DNA of 64,000 nt from Bradyrhizobium tropiciagri (GTDB lineage: Bacteria; Pseudomonadota; Alphaproteobacteria; Rhizobiales; Xanthobacteraceae). Below are positions 52,865-61,370 of the stretch, one piece after another. The notes beneath the pieces were generated by a model. It was not told where the DNA came from, did not search any database, and worked only from the letters and a program-made list of their open reading frames with translations. The stretch is taken from the NCBI RefSeq assembly GCF_018130505.1, contig NZ_JAFCKH010000004.1:62001-126000 (forward strand). The letters run 5' to 3'. Positions within the stretch are counted from its first letter, which is position 1. Each line of letters starts with the position of its first letter. A program made the translations under genes and the position numbers.

Positions 52865-54027
52865 GCGGTTGCGGGCCTCCGGAAGAAGCGCGCAATACGC
52901 TCGTTGTTGCGGTTGATCTGCTCCAGCAGTGCCGCCGGCGGCTCGACGACCACGCCGCCGACGATCATCCAGATGCCGACGCCGATGCCGCCGAACAGCA
53001 TCAGGTACTGCACGACCGCGGCCATCGGGTTCTTCACCGTGACGACCGAGCAGGCGAAGCCCACCATGCGCAGGCCGAACACCGCGAATACCGAGCCGCC
53101 GATCGAGAAGTTGCGGCTCTGCCGCGTGGTGCGCGGCGCGCCGAGGAAGGCGAAGGTGAGCGCCGCGAACGCGAATGGATAGAGCGGTGCCATGAAGCGA
53201 TCATGCAGCTCGGCGCGGAACTGGCCGGACAGCTGCTGATAGATCGGATCGTCCTCCTTCGGCCACATCAGCTCCCAGAGGTAGCGTTCGCGGATGCCGA
53301 GCGTGACGTCGCGGCTCTGCGAGAATTTCGACATGTCGAAGGCATAGCGTCCGAACGCGACCAGCGCCGGGTCGCGCTTGCCGACCTCGAACCGCTCGAG
53401 GTTGCCGTCCTCGAGCACGAGATAGGAGCCGCTCTCGTTCTTCAGCACGGTGCCGTGGTCGGCGATGATGGTGACGCGCTCCTGCGGATCGCGGCGATCG
53501 TCGACGAAGATGCCGCCGAGTACGCCGCCGGGCAGCCGCTCGCGGATTCGGATCGTCAGATTCTGGTCGAGCTGGGCGAAGCGGCCGGGCTGCAGGATGT
53601 TGGTCAGCACGTCGGCGGTGATCTCGGCGTCCCACTGCTTGATTCGGCGCATGCCGTCGGGCGCGAGATAGGCGCCGATGAAGGCGACCAGCGCCGCGAC
53701 CACGCAGGTGGCATAAAGGAAGGGCCGGAACAGCCGCCACGGCGAGAAGCCGGCCGCGTTCATCACGATGATCTCGGAATCGGTCGCGAGCTTGTTCAGC
53801 GTGTGCGAGATCGCGATCATCAGCGCGATCGGGGCGATGATCAGCACCAGCGCCGGAATCACGAGGCCGGTGATGCCCAGGAAGGTCAGGATGGTCTGAC
53901 CCTGGCTGGTCATCAAATCGATGCCGCGCAACGCCTGCGTAATCCAGATCACGCCGGTGAGGCTGACCAGGACAAGCGCAAACGACGACAGCGTCGTTTT
54001 GAAGATGTACCTGTCGATCGACCCCAT
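52861..54027 (-). CDS. lptF: LPS export permease LptF
   Basis: 388 residues from ATG 54027; a longer frame upstream is not credible. MGSIDRYIFKTTLSSFALVLVSLTGVIW and SHTLNKLATDSEIIVMNAAGFSPWRLFRPFLYA match LptF. It is the first gene of the lptF-lptG-lptD-surA-pdxA-rsmA run, and is divergent from pepA across a region with a CtrA-like box. Confidence 0.95.
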   Translation of the reverse strand: MGSIDRYIFKTTLSSFALVLVSLTGVIWITQALRGIDLMTSQGQTILTFLGITGLVIPALVLIIAPIALMIAISHTLNKLATDSEIIVMNAAGFSPWRLFRPFLYATCVVAALVAFIGAYLAPDGMRRIKQWDAEITADVLTNILQPGRFAQLDQNLTIRIRERLPGGVLGGIFVDDRRDPQERVTIIADHGTVLKNESGSYLVLEDGNLERFEVGKRDPALVAFGRYAFDMSKFSQSRDVTLGIRERYLWELMWPKEDDPIYQQLSGQFRAELHDRFMAPLYPFAFAALTFAFLGAPRTTRQSRNFSIGGSVFAVFGLRMVGFACSVVTVKNPMAAVVQYLMLFGGIGVGIWMIVGGVVVEPPAALLEQINRNNERIARFFRRPATA

Positions 54028-54377
54028 TGCTTCCCGCACGACCCCCTGACGCGCCAAAACGCACGGCTTTCGACCAATCCCGTCAACCCGGGTTCCCCTT
54101 TGGTCGAGCCGCGGATCCGTCCGGCTCACACTCTCTGTACCATCCCCTTGATCCGTCAACAAAATGGCCGAGCCAAGGCGCGCTTAATTTATAGTTAATT
54201 ATTCCCTTTTGTGGCCTTCCCGCCACGCCGGCGCTTGGCAGCGGAGCGGCGGACAGGCCATAGTATCGTCAAGCTCAGGTCCGGATCACTCCGGACCGTC
54301 CCCGCAACGCCGTTCCGAGTTGCCTGCCAGGGCCGTCTCAGGTCCAAGCAACATCCTGAATTCTGGAGGATTTTCCT
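54028..54377. other. Divergent promoter region lptF/pepA
   Basis: 350 bases between two divergent starts. An AT-rich patch at about 54183-54212 stands out against the GC-rich surroundings and carries the TTAA-N7-TTAA box. A weak pair TTGGCA (54235-54240) and CATAGT (54259-54264, spacing 18) could serve pepA. No small gene is seen. Confidence 0.5.
54184..54198. promoter_or_regulatory. CtrA-type binding site (TTAA-N7-TTAA)
   Basis: TTAATTTATAGTTAA is an exact match to the TTAA-N7-TTAA consensus of the alphaproteobacterial cell-cycle regulator CtrA. It lies about 157 bases upstream of lptF and about 180 upstream of pepA. I noticed no other such match in the window. Binding is not shown, only the consensus. 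Confidence 0.65.
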
Positions 54378-55877
54378 ATGTCCGACGCCGTCAAGGTCGG
54401 CTTTGTCCCGTTCGCTGCCCCCGCTCGCGGCATTCTGGTCGCGTTTTGCGACGAGCAATTGAAACTGGGGCCGGCCACGCAGAAGGCGCTGGGGGCATCC
54501 GCCGAGACGGTGAAGCGGGCCGCCGCCGCCAACCGCTTCAAGGGCAAGAGCGGCGCTGCTTTGGATATCCTGGCGCCGGAAGGCACCAAGGCCGAGCGCC
54601 TGCTCGTGATCGGAGCCGGCAAGACCAGTGAGCTCAAGGAGAAGGATTTTCTCAAGTTCGGCGGCGTCATCGCGGGCAAGCTCGGTGTGGGAACCGTGTC
54701 GATGACACTTCTCGCCGAGTTGCCGGACGGTGCGATGGCGGCGGATCAGGCCGCCGCGATCGCAACCGGCCTGCGCCTGCGCGCCTACAAGTTCGATCGC
54801 TACAAGACAAAGAAGAAGGATGGCGAGGAGGGCGCCTCGCGGGCCGACGTGTCGGTCGCCGTCGCTGATGTCGCAGCGGCGAGGAAGGCATTTGCCCCGA
54901 GCTCATCGATCGTCGACGGCGTGAATCTTGCGCGTGAGCTCGTCAACGAGCCGCCGAACGTGCTCTACCCCGAGGAGTTCGCGCGCCGTGCCAGCCAGCT
55001 GCGCAAGCTCGGCGTCAATGTCGAGGTGCTCGACGTCAAGGCGATGACCAAGCTCGGCATGGGCGCGCTGCTCGGCGTCTCACAGGGCTCGGCGCGTCCC
55101 GGCCGCACCGTGATCATGCGCTGGAACGGCGGCAAGAAGGGCGATGCGCCGGTCGCTTTCGTCGGCAAGGGCGTCTGCTTCGATACCGGCGGCATCTCCA
55201 TCAAGTCGGCCGGCGGCATGGAGGATATGAAGGGTGACATGGGCGGCGCGGCCTGCGTGGTCGGCCTGATGCATGCGCTCGCCGCGCGCAAGGCGCGCGT
55301 CAATGCGGTCGGTGCGATCGGCCTCGTCGAGAACATGCCCGACGGCAACGCGCAGCGTCCCGGCGACATCGTCACCTCGATGTCCGGCCAGACCATCGAA
55401 ATCATCAACACCGACGCCGAGGGGCGGCTCGTGCTTGCCGACGTGCTCTGGTACGTCGCGAAGAAGTTCAAGCCGAAGTTCATGGTCGATCTCGCGACGC
55501 TGACCGGCGCCATCATGGTCGCGCTCGGCACTGATCACGCCGGCCTGTTCTCCAACAATGACGAGCTGGCCGAGCGCCTCGCCAAGGTCGGGCTCGAGAC
55601 CGGCGAGAAGGTCTGGCGCATGCCGCTCGGCCCCGAATACGACAAGCTGATCGACTCGCAATTCGCCGACATGAAGAACACCGGCGGGCGCCATGGCGGC
55701 TCGATCACCGCGGCGCAATTCCTGCAGCGCTTCGTCGACGGCAGGCCGTGGGCGCATCTCGACATCGCCGGCACCGCGATGGGCGCGCCGAAGACCGAGA
55801 TCAATCAGAGCTGGGGTTCGGGCTACGGCGTGCGCCTGCTCGAGCGGCTGGTGTCGGAATATTACGAGAAGAAATAA
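54378..55877 (+). CDS. pepA: Leucyl aminopeptidase
   Basis: 499 residues of the M17 family. NTDAEGRL (344-351) is the metal and bicarbonate signature, with Lys264 and Asp269 in [11 protein letters not shown]. It releases N-terminal residues as a hexamer, and E. coli PepA also binds DNA at carAB and cer. The gene is followed by holC, the same order as in E. coli. Confidence 0.96.
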   Translation: MSDAVKVGFVPFAAPARGILVAFCDEQLKLGPATQKALGASAETVKRAAAANRFKGKSGAALDILAPEGTKAERLLVIGAGKTSELKEKDFLKFGGVIAGKLGVGTVSMTLLAELPDGAMAADQAAAIATGLRLRAYKFDRYKTKKKDGEEGASRADVSVAVADVAAARKAFAPSSSIVDGVNLARELVNEPPNVLYPEEFARRASQLRKLGVNVEVLDVKAMTKLGMGALLGVSQGSARPGRTVIMRWNGGKKGDAPVAFVGKGVCFDTGGISIKSAGGMEDMKGDMGGAACVVGLMHALAARKARVNAVGAIGLVENMPDGNAQRPGDIVTSMSGQTIEIINTDAEGRLVLADVLWYVAKKFKPKFMVDLATLTGAIMVALGTDHAGLFSNNDELAERLAKVGLETGEKVWRMPLGPEYDKLIDSQFADMKNTGGRHGGSITAAQFLQRFVDGRPWAHLDIAGTAMGAPKTEINQSWGSGYGVRLLERLVSEYYEKK

Positions 55878-55891
55878 GACGGCTGCTCCGC

Positions 55892-56344
55892 ATGACCGAG
55901 GTTCTGTTCTACCACTTGCAGAGCATGACGCTGGAAGGCGTGCTGCCGCCGTTGCTCGAGAAGTCGCTCGAGCGCGGCTGGCGTGTGGTCGTGCAATCGA
56001 CATCGCCGGAACGTGCCGAGGCGCTCGATGCGCATTTGTGGACCTACAGCGACGATTCATTCCTGCCGCATGCGATCTGGCGCGTCGCCGACGCGCAGGA
56101 CCAACCGATCATCCTGTCGATCGAGGAGGCCAATCCGAATCGGGCCAACGTCCGGTTCCTGATCGACAACGCAAGCTTGCCGCCGGATAGCGACAGCTAT
56201 GAGCGCATCGTCCTCGTGTTCAACGGCGACGACCCTGACGCGGTGGCGGCGGCGCGTGAGAACTGGACCGCCTGCAAGGCGCGCGGCTTCGAGGTCACTT
56301 ATTGGCAGGCCGACGAGCGGGGGCGCTGGCAGCGACGCCAATAG
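55892..56344 (+). CDS. holC: DNA polymerase III chi subunit
   Basis: 150 residues from ATG 55892, 14 bases after pepA. TEVLFYHLQSMTLEGVLPPLLEKSLERGWRVVVQ, LDAHLWTYSDDSFLPHAIW and RIVLVFNGDD are HolC signatures. Chi links the clamp loader to SSB at the fork. Its pairing with pepA is conserved in proteobacteria. Confidence 0.93.
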   Translation: MTEVLFYHLQSMTLEGVLPPLLEKSLERGWRVVVQSTSPERAEALDAHLWTYSDDSFLPHAIWRVADAQDQPIILSIEEANPNRANVRFLIDNASLPPDSDSYERIVLVFNGDDPDAVAAARENWTACKARGFEVTYWQADERGRWQRRQ

Positions 56345-56396
56345 CGATATCAAGCAATTAATGATAATTCGAGGTTTCTTGCGGCAAGCCACGGTC

Positions 56397-57014
56397 ATGC
56401 CGCAAAGTGATGTTCGGACAACCCCCTTGCGGAAAGGGGCAGGAGTTTTGTCGATCGTGCGGGGAACATTCAGTCGGAAGTCGCTGCTGGCGTTGCTTGT
56501 GCTCGCACCCGGCCTTTCCGCCTGCTCGAGCGCATCGGATCTGCTGTCGCGCGACGCGGACTGGTTCTCGCGTCCGGGCCGGCTGTTCATCCGCAACATC
56601 TCGATCGAATCGCCGCCGCTGACGCCGGACAAGCCGGTCACCAATGATGACCTCGTTACTGCCGACGGGGCCTGTCCCGGCATGGCGCCGCCGGCCGGTG
56701 CCGCGGGTGCCAACGCACTTGCGGATGGCGCTGCAGCCGCGCCGCCACCGCAGCCGAACGGCGGCAGCGTCGCGCTCGGCCACACCGAATGCGACGTCGT
56801 GCGCGGCATCGGCGCTCCCGACAGCGTAAACCTGTCGAACGGTCCGGGCGGCGAGCGAGTTGCGGTCGTCACCTGGTCGCGCGGTGCACGCGCCGGCATC
56901 TACACATTCACGGCAGGGCGGCTGTCGTCGGTCGAGCGCGGGCCCGATCCGGTGCCGGAGCCGAAGCCCGCCAAGCCGAAGAAGAAGAAATCCACCGCGG
57001 CCGCGCACGGCTGA
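56397..57014 (+). CDS. Lipoprotein with SmpA/OmlA-like region, unknown function
   Basis: 205 residues from ATG 56397. A GTG at 56457 with AGGAG upstream would give an ideal short lipoprotein signal ending LSAC. The lipobox LSAC appears in both cases. The segment LGHTECDVVRGIGAPDSVNL ... VVTWSRGARAGIYTFTAGRLSSVERGP resembles the short repeats of the SmpA/BamE fold, which is inference. The C-terminus is Lys/Pro/Ala-rich. It follows holC after 52 bases. Confidence 0.6.
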   Translation: MPQSDVRTTPLRKGAGVLSIVRGTFSRKSLLALLVLAPGLSACSSASDLLSRDADWFSRPGRLFIRNISIESPPLTPDKPVTNDDLVTADGACPGMAPPAGAAGANALADGAAAAPPPQPNGGSVALGHTECDVVRGIGAPDSVNLSNGPGGERVAVVTWSRGARAGIYTFTAGRLSSVERGPDPVPEPKPAKPKKKKSTAAAHG

Positions 57015-57021
57015 TGTGAAG

Positions 57022-57040
57022 AGAGCGCTGCGCGCGCTCT
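57022..57040. terminator. Hairpin between convergent lipoprotein and ABC-F genes
   Basis: AGAGCGC-TGCGC-GCGCTCT, a 7-bp stem in the 24-base gap between the two stops. No poly-T; likely a weak bidirectional terminator. Confidence 0.5.
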
Positions 57041-58904
57041 AGCTCGTCGCCTCATCAAGCTCGGCGCTGGCTTGCAGCCAATCCTCCTCGGCGCGCTGCA
57101 GCGCGCTTTCAGCGCCGGCGCGGGCCTTGGTCAATTGCGCCGCCTGCTTGGGATCGCGCGTGAAGATGTCCGGCAGCGCCAGCGCGGTGTCGATCTTGGC
57201 GATGATGCCGTTGATGCGCTCGATCTCGGCCTCGGCCTGCGCGATCCGCTTGCTCGGCGCGACGCGCTTGTCGGTCCGGCCACGCTCCGGCTTCGCCGGC
57301 TCCTTGCTGCGCTCGCGCGACGCCGGCCGGTTGCCGTCATTGGCCGACAGGATCATCCGCCGGTATTCGTCAAGGTCGCCGTCATACGCCGTCACGGTCT
57401 GGTTGGCGACGACCCACAGCCGGTCGGCGCAGGCCTCGATCAAGTAGCGGTCGTGCGAGACCATCATGACGGCGCCGGGAAAATCGTTGATGGCTTCCGC
57501 CAGCGCCGCGCGGCTGTCGATGTCGAGATGGTTGGTCGGCTCGTCCAGGATGATCATGTTCGGGCCGTAGAACGTCGCAAGCCCGAGCAGCAGCCGGGCC
57601 TTTTCGCCGCCCGAAAGGCTCTGCACCTTGGTGTCTCCGGCCTTGCCGGAAAATCCGATCGCACCGACGCGGCCGCGCACCTTGCTCTCGGGCGCATCGG
57701 GCATCAGCTTGCGGATGTGATCATACGGCGAGCCGTCGAGATTGAGCTCGTCGACCTGATGCTGCGCGAAATAGCCGACCGATAGTTTGTCCGCCCGCGT
57801 GATCCGTCCGGCGAACGGGGCGAGCTTGCCCGCCAGCAGCTTGACCAGCGTCGACTTGCCGTTGCCGTTGGACCCGAGCAGCGCGATGCGGTCGTCGGTA
57901 TCGACGCGCAGCGTCACGCGGTTGAGCACCGGCTTGCCCGGCTCATAGCCGACCGAGACGTCGTCGACCGCGATGATCGGCGGCGACAGCAGCTTCTCGG
58001 GCGCCGGGAACGAGATCTCGCGGACGTCCTGGGTCACCAGCGCGGTGACCGGCTTCATCCGCTCCAGCATCTTGACGCGCGACTGCGCCTGCCGCGCCTT
58101 CGAGGCCTTGGCCTTGAAGCGGTCGACGAAGGCCTGCAGCCGCTTGCGTTCGTCGGCCTGGCGCTTGGCATGCTTGGCGTCGAGCAGTTCGCGCGCCGAT
58201 CGCTGCTCCTCGAACGACGAATAAGTGCCCTTGTAGAGCGTGAGCCGGCCGCGATCGAGGTGCAGGATCTGGTCGACCGAGGTGTCGAGCAGGTCGCGGT
58301 CGTGGCTGATCACGATCACCGTGCGCGGATAATTGGCGAGGTGATTCTCCAGCCACAGCGTGCCTTCGAGATCGAGATAGTTGGTCGGCTCGTCGAGCAG
58401 CAGGAGATCGGGCGCCGAGAACAGCGTCGCCGCGAGCGCCACGCGCATGCGCCAGCCGCCGGAGAACTCCGCGCAGGCGCGCGCCTGATCGGCCGTCGAG
58501 AAGCCGAGGCCGGAGAGGATCGCGGCGGCACGGGCCGGCGCCGAGTGGGCGTCGATGTCGACCAGCCGGGTCTGGATCTCGGCGATTCTGTGCGGGTCCT
58601 GCGCGGTTTCCGCCTCGTGCAGCAGCGCGTCGCGCTCGAGATCGGCCTTCAGCACGACGTTGATCAGGCTCTCCGGCCCATCGGGCGCCTCCTGCGCGAG
58701 GCTGCCGATACGCCAGCGCGGCGGCAGCGCGATGCTGCCGCTTTCGACCGGCATGTCGCCGCGGATCGCATGAAACAGCGTCGACTTGCCGACACCGTTA
58801 CGACCGACGAATCCGACACGCGCGCCGGGCGTAATCTGCACGGAACTGTGATCGATCAGCAGCCGTCCGGCGATCCGGATCGAGATGTCGGTGATGGAGA
58901 GCAT
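57039..58904 (-). CDS. ABC-F family ATP-binding protein (YheS/Uup-like)
   Basis: 621 residues with two ABC ATPase domains and no transmembrane helix. Walker A GRNGVGKST (about 34-42) and GSNGNGKST in the second half, LLLDEPTNYLDLEG and IILDEPTNHLDIDS as Walker B/D-loops, signature FSGG and LSGGEKAR. ABC-F proteins act on the ribosome to resolve stalled or problematic translation. The C-terminus is a coiled coil (KRIAQAEAEIERINGIIAKIDTALALPDIF). Single gene. Confidence 0.94.
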   Translation of the reverse strand: MLSITDISIRIAGRLLIDHSSVQITPGARVGFVGRNGVGKSTLFHAIRGDMPVESGSIALPPRWRIGSLAQEAPDGPESLINVVLKADLERDALLHEAETAQDPHRIAEIQTRLVDIDAHSAPARAAAILSGLGFSTADQARACAEFSGGWRMRVALAATLFSAPDLLLLDEPTNYLDLEGTLWLENHLANYPRTVIVISHDRDLLDTSVDQILHLDRGRLTLYKGTYSSFEEQRSARELLDAKHAKRQADERKRLQAFVDRFKAKASKARQAQSRVKMLERMKPVTALVTQDVREISFPAPEKLLSPPIIAVDDVSVGYEPGKPVLNRVTLRVDTDDRIALLGSNGNGKSTLVKLLAGKLAPFAGRITRADKLSVGYFAQHQVDELNLDGSPYDHIRKLMPDAPESKVRGRVGAIGFSGKAGDTKVQSLSGGEKARLLLGLATFYGPNMIILDEPTNHLDIDSRAALAEAINDFPGAVMMVSHDRYLIEACADRLWVVANQTVTAYDGDLDEYRRMILSANDGNRPASRERSKEPAKPERGRTDKRVAPSKRIAQAEAEIERINGIIAKIDTALALPDIFTRDPKQAAQLTKARAGAESALQRAEEDWLQASAELDEATS

Positions 58905-58989
58905 GGCAGCCTTGTCACCGGACCCGCTGCCAAACGCAACCCGTCAGTTTGAAAATCTGTCCGGGGGCGCTGTCGTATCAATGCATTTT

Positions 58990-59007
58990 CGGGCCGCTAG
59001 CGGCCCG
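58990..59007. repeat. Perfect palindrome CGGGCCGCTAGCGGCCCG
   Basis: 18-bp self-complementary sequence between the ABC-F start and the small hypothetical gene. No poly-T follows directly on either strand, so it may be an operator or a weak terminator. Confidence 0.6.
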
Positions 59008-59014
59008 ATCTTGT

Positions 59015-59191
59015 CTAATTCTGATCGTTTTCCCGTCGCCGTAGCTCATCCATCAGGTGTTGCAGGCGGGACGAGAGCGCCGGCTCCGGGCGCATGTTCT
59101 GCTGCAAACGTTCACCCACCGCATCGCAGATGTAACGGCAGGTCTTGTGATCGATCTGGTCGCGATCGCCGTTGTTCGAAGTGGACATCAT
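59015..59191 (-). CDS. Hypothetical small cytoplasmic protein (58 residues)
   Basis: ATG 59191 with an AAGAGA-like weak Shine-Dalgarno. The peptide begins MMSTSNNGDRDQIDHKTCRYICDAVGERLQQNMRPE and ends in a charged helix (LMDELRRRENDQN). No signal peptide, no helix long enough to span a membrane. Cys-Arg-Tyr-Ile-Cys might bind metal. No family recognised. Confidence 0.5.
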   Translation of the reverse strand: MMSTSNNGDRDQIDHKTCRYICDAVGERLQQNMRPEPALSSRLQHLMDELRRRENDQN

Positions 59192-59361
59192 TGGCACATC
59201 TCTTCGCACATTTCTTGGCGAGTTCCACCTCGCGAGGTTTCGAGTGGTATTGCCGTAACAAGTCGCGACCCCCGACTTTGGTTTCCGGTCGCAACGCCGT
59301 TATGCGCTCGCGCTGAGGTAGTGGGGCCGAGCGGCTCGACGTCAGGTTCCCGTTCCACACG

Positions 59362-59390
59362 AAAAAAGGCCCCGGCGCGATGGCCGGGGC
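59362..59390 (-). terminator. Rho-independent terminator of the His/Gly/Trp-rich gene
   Basis: GCCCCGGC/GCCGGGGC 8-bp stem, 6-base loop, followed on the minus strand by six T. It lies 28 bases past the stop at 59418. Confidence 0.85.
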
Positions 59391-59417
59391 TGTCCAAGTC
59401 AGGGGAGATTCGTCGGA

Positions 59418-59669
59418 TCAATAGCAGCGGTTGACCGCGCGCCAGCGGGGCCCCCACGGGGTCGGGACTACACGGCGGACGTAGCAGCCGCCGTAGCCAC
59501 CGAAATAGGCGGGACCACCGACGACGACGCGCGGGCTGCCCCAGCCGTGATGCCAGCCACCATGCCAACCCCCGTGCCAGCCGCCCCAGGCAGAGGCGGA
59601 GGTCGGCGCCAGTGCGGCCGCACCGAGCGAAACCGCGGCAACTGCAGCAAGCGAGAGTTTGCGTAACAT
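59418..59669 (-). CDS. Small secreted His/Gly/Trp-rich protein
   Basis: 83 residues from ATG 59669, with GGAGA upstream. A signal peptide (cleaved near ASA-WGG) is followed by repeats of WHGG (GGWHGGWHGGWHHGWG), a PAYFGGYGGCYVRRVV stretch and a C-terminus WRAVNRCY. Two Cys could pair. The His-rich repeats suggest metal binding in the envelope. A good terminator follows. The upstream 352-base gap holds the divergent ndk promoter but no other gene. Confidence 0.75.
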   Translation of the reverse strand: MLRKLSLAAVAAVSLGAAALAPTSASAWGGWHGGWHGGWHHGWGSPRVVVGGPAYFGGYGGCYVRRVVPTPWGPRWRAVNRCY

Positions 59670-59953
59670 GATCGTCTCCTCGAGGTTGGGGCGCGCATCA
59701 GGCGGCCCGCGGTGACATCGTTTCCGAGACGTCCTGCGAGGCTTGGCGGATCGGCCGGCATGGCGTCGGATCGATGGAGAGCCTATGTCGAGGGAGCTGA
59801 ACGGCGGCGGCACGGCGCCATCAGAATGGGTTCACCTTCGTGAAATCGTCGTAATTCGGCCCGGGAGCAGGGGCCTGGCTGACGGCTGACGCTGGAGCTC
59901 TTTTCGGCGCGAAAATGCACCAAAAACTAATGGCTGACGCGTCACAGGGTCGC

Positions 59954-59982
59954 TTGCCGTCATCCCATCGCGCCGATATAAG
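59954..59982 (+). promoter_or_regulatory. ndk promoter
   Basis: TTGCCG (59954-59959) and TATAAG (59977-59982) are separated by exactly 17 bases, 40 bases before the ndk start. The -10 matches five of six consensus positions. Confidence 0.6.
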
Positions 59983-60021
59983 CCCCGGCAACTCCCAACC
60001 ACCGTTTGCAAGGACGAAATC

Positions 60022-60444
60022 ATGGCGATTGAACGCACCTTCTCGATCATCAAGCCCGATGCCACCGAGCGCAACCTGACCGGTGCGGTCAATGCGGTGA
60101 TCGAGAAGGCGGGCCTGCGCGTTGTCGCGCAGAAGCGCATTCGTATGACCCGCGGTCAGGCCGAGACCTTCTATGCGGTCCACAAGGCGCGTCCGTTCTT
60201 CGGCGAGCTGGTTGAGTTCATGACCTCGGGTCCGGTGGTGGTCCAGGTGCTGGAAGGCGAGGGCGCCATCCTGAAGTATCGTGACGTGATGGGCGCGACC
60301 GATCCGTCGAAGGCCGCCGAGGGCACGATTCGCAAGCTCTACGCCAAGTCGATCGGCGAAAACTCGGTGCACGGCTCGGACGCGGCGGAAACCGCTGCGA
60401 TCGAGATCGCGCAATTCTTCTCCGGCAACGAGATCGTCGGCTGA
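60022..60444 (+). CDS. ndk: Nucleoside diphosphate kinase
   Basis: 140 residues, the usual Ndk size. [20 protein letters not shown] and the catalytic His117 in NSVHGSD are diagnostic. It balances NTP pools. It is 64 bases before the TerC-family gene. A good promoter lies upstream. Confidence 0.98.
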   Translation: MAIERTFSIIKPDATERNLTGAVNAVIEKAGLRVVAQKRIRMTRGQAETFYAVHKARPFFGELVEFMTSGPVVVQVLEGEGAILKYRDVMGATDPSKAAEGTIRKLYAKSIGENSVHGSDAAETAAIEIAQFFSGNEIVG

Positions 60445-60508
60445 TTTATCTTGGACGCGGCGGGCGACCGCCGCCAGGGGGCGGCCGCAAGGCCGAATAG
60501 GACTCGCT

Positions 60509-61348
60509 GTGGATTGGCTGTGGCAGATCTTTGATCCCGCGCACATCGGCGCGTTCTTCACCCAGTTCAAGGAGGAGATGGCGACGCCGACCTTCTGGGT
60601 CGCCGTCGGCAAGATCATCTGGATCAACGTCCTGCTGTCGGGCGACAACGCGCTCGTGATCGCGCTTGCCTGCCGCGGCCTCGCGCCGCGCCAGCGGCTG
60701 TGGGGCATGGTGTTCGGCGCCGCCGCCGCGGTGCTGCTGCGGGTGATCTTCACCGGCATCGTCGCCACGTTGATGGAGCTGCCTTACCTAAAGCTGATCG
60801 GCGGCCTCGCGCTGATCGTGATCGCGGCCAAGCTGCTGGTGCCGGAGCAGGAGGACGAGGACAGCGTCGATGCGGCCTCGCATCTGTGGGCTGCGGTGCA
60901 GATCGTCGTCGTCGCCGACATCGTGATGAGCCTCGACAACGTGATCGCGGTGGCCGCCGCCGCCAACGGCAGCGTGCCGCTCCTGGTGCTCGGACTTGCA
61001 ATCAGCGTTCCGCTGATCGTCGCCGGCGCCGCGCTGATCATGGCGCTGCTCAACAAGCTGCCGATCCTGGTCTGGGCCGGTGCCGCGCTGCTCGGCTGGA
61101 TCGCAGGCGACGTCATCGCGACCGATCCGGCGATCCATCCGAAGCTGGATGCGCTGTTCGCCGGATCGCTCGGCGCCAAGCTCGACTCCGTGCTGGGGTC
61201 GCTCGGAATGGCACCGCAGTTCGGCCACGGCGGCAACGGCGGCGAGATGATGCTCGCCGTGCTCGGCATCATCGTGGTGCTGATCGCCGGATCGATCTGG
61301 CGCCGCCACGCGCTCAGCAAGGCAAAGCACTCCGCCGAAGCGGCGTGA
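60509..61348 (+). CDS. TerC-family integral membrane protein
   Basis: 279 residues from GTG 60509, with seven predicted helices. LLSGDNALVIALACRGL and ADIVMSLDNVIAVAAAANG are the TerC duplication with buried Asp residues (SGDNA, SLDN) that coordinate metal ions. The family exports manganese or supports membrane-protein metalation. No yybP-ykoY riboswitch is recognisable in the 64 bases upstream. It converges on ppx. Confidence 0.9.
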   Translation: MDWLWQIFDPAHIGAFFTQFKEEMATPTFWVAVGKIIWINVLLSGDNALVIALACRGLAPRQRLWGMVFGAAAAVLLRVIFTGIVATLMELPYLKLIGGLALIVIAAKLLVPEQEDEDSVDAASHLWAAVQIVVVADIVMSLDNVIAVAAAANGSVPLLVLGLAISVPLIVAGAALIMALLNKLPILVWAGAALLGWIAGDVIATDPAIHPKLDALFAGSLGAKLDSVLGSLGMAPQFGHGGNGGEMMLAVLGIIVVLIAGSIWRRHALSKAKHSAEAA

Positions 61349-61370
61349 CGCTGATCGTCCTGCTCTAGAG

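Noticed and set aside
60445-60508. yybP-ykoY manganese riboswitch before the TerC-family gene
   Set aside because: The gap is only 64 bases and lacks the recognisable internal loops.
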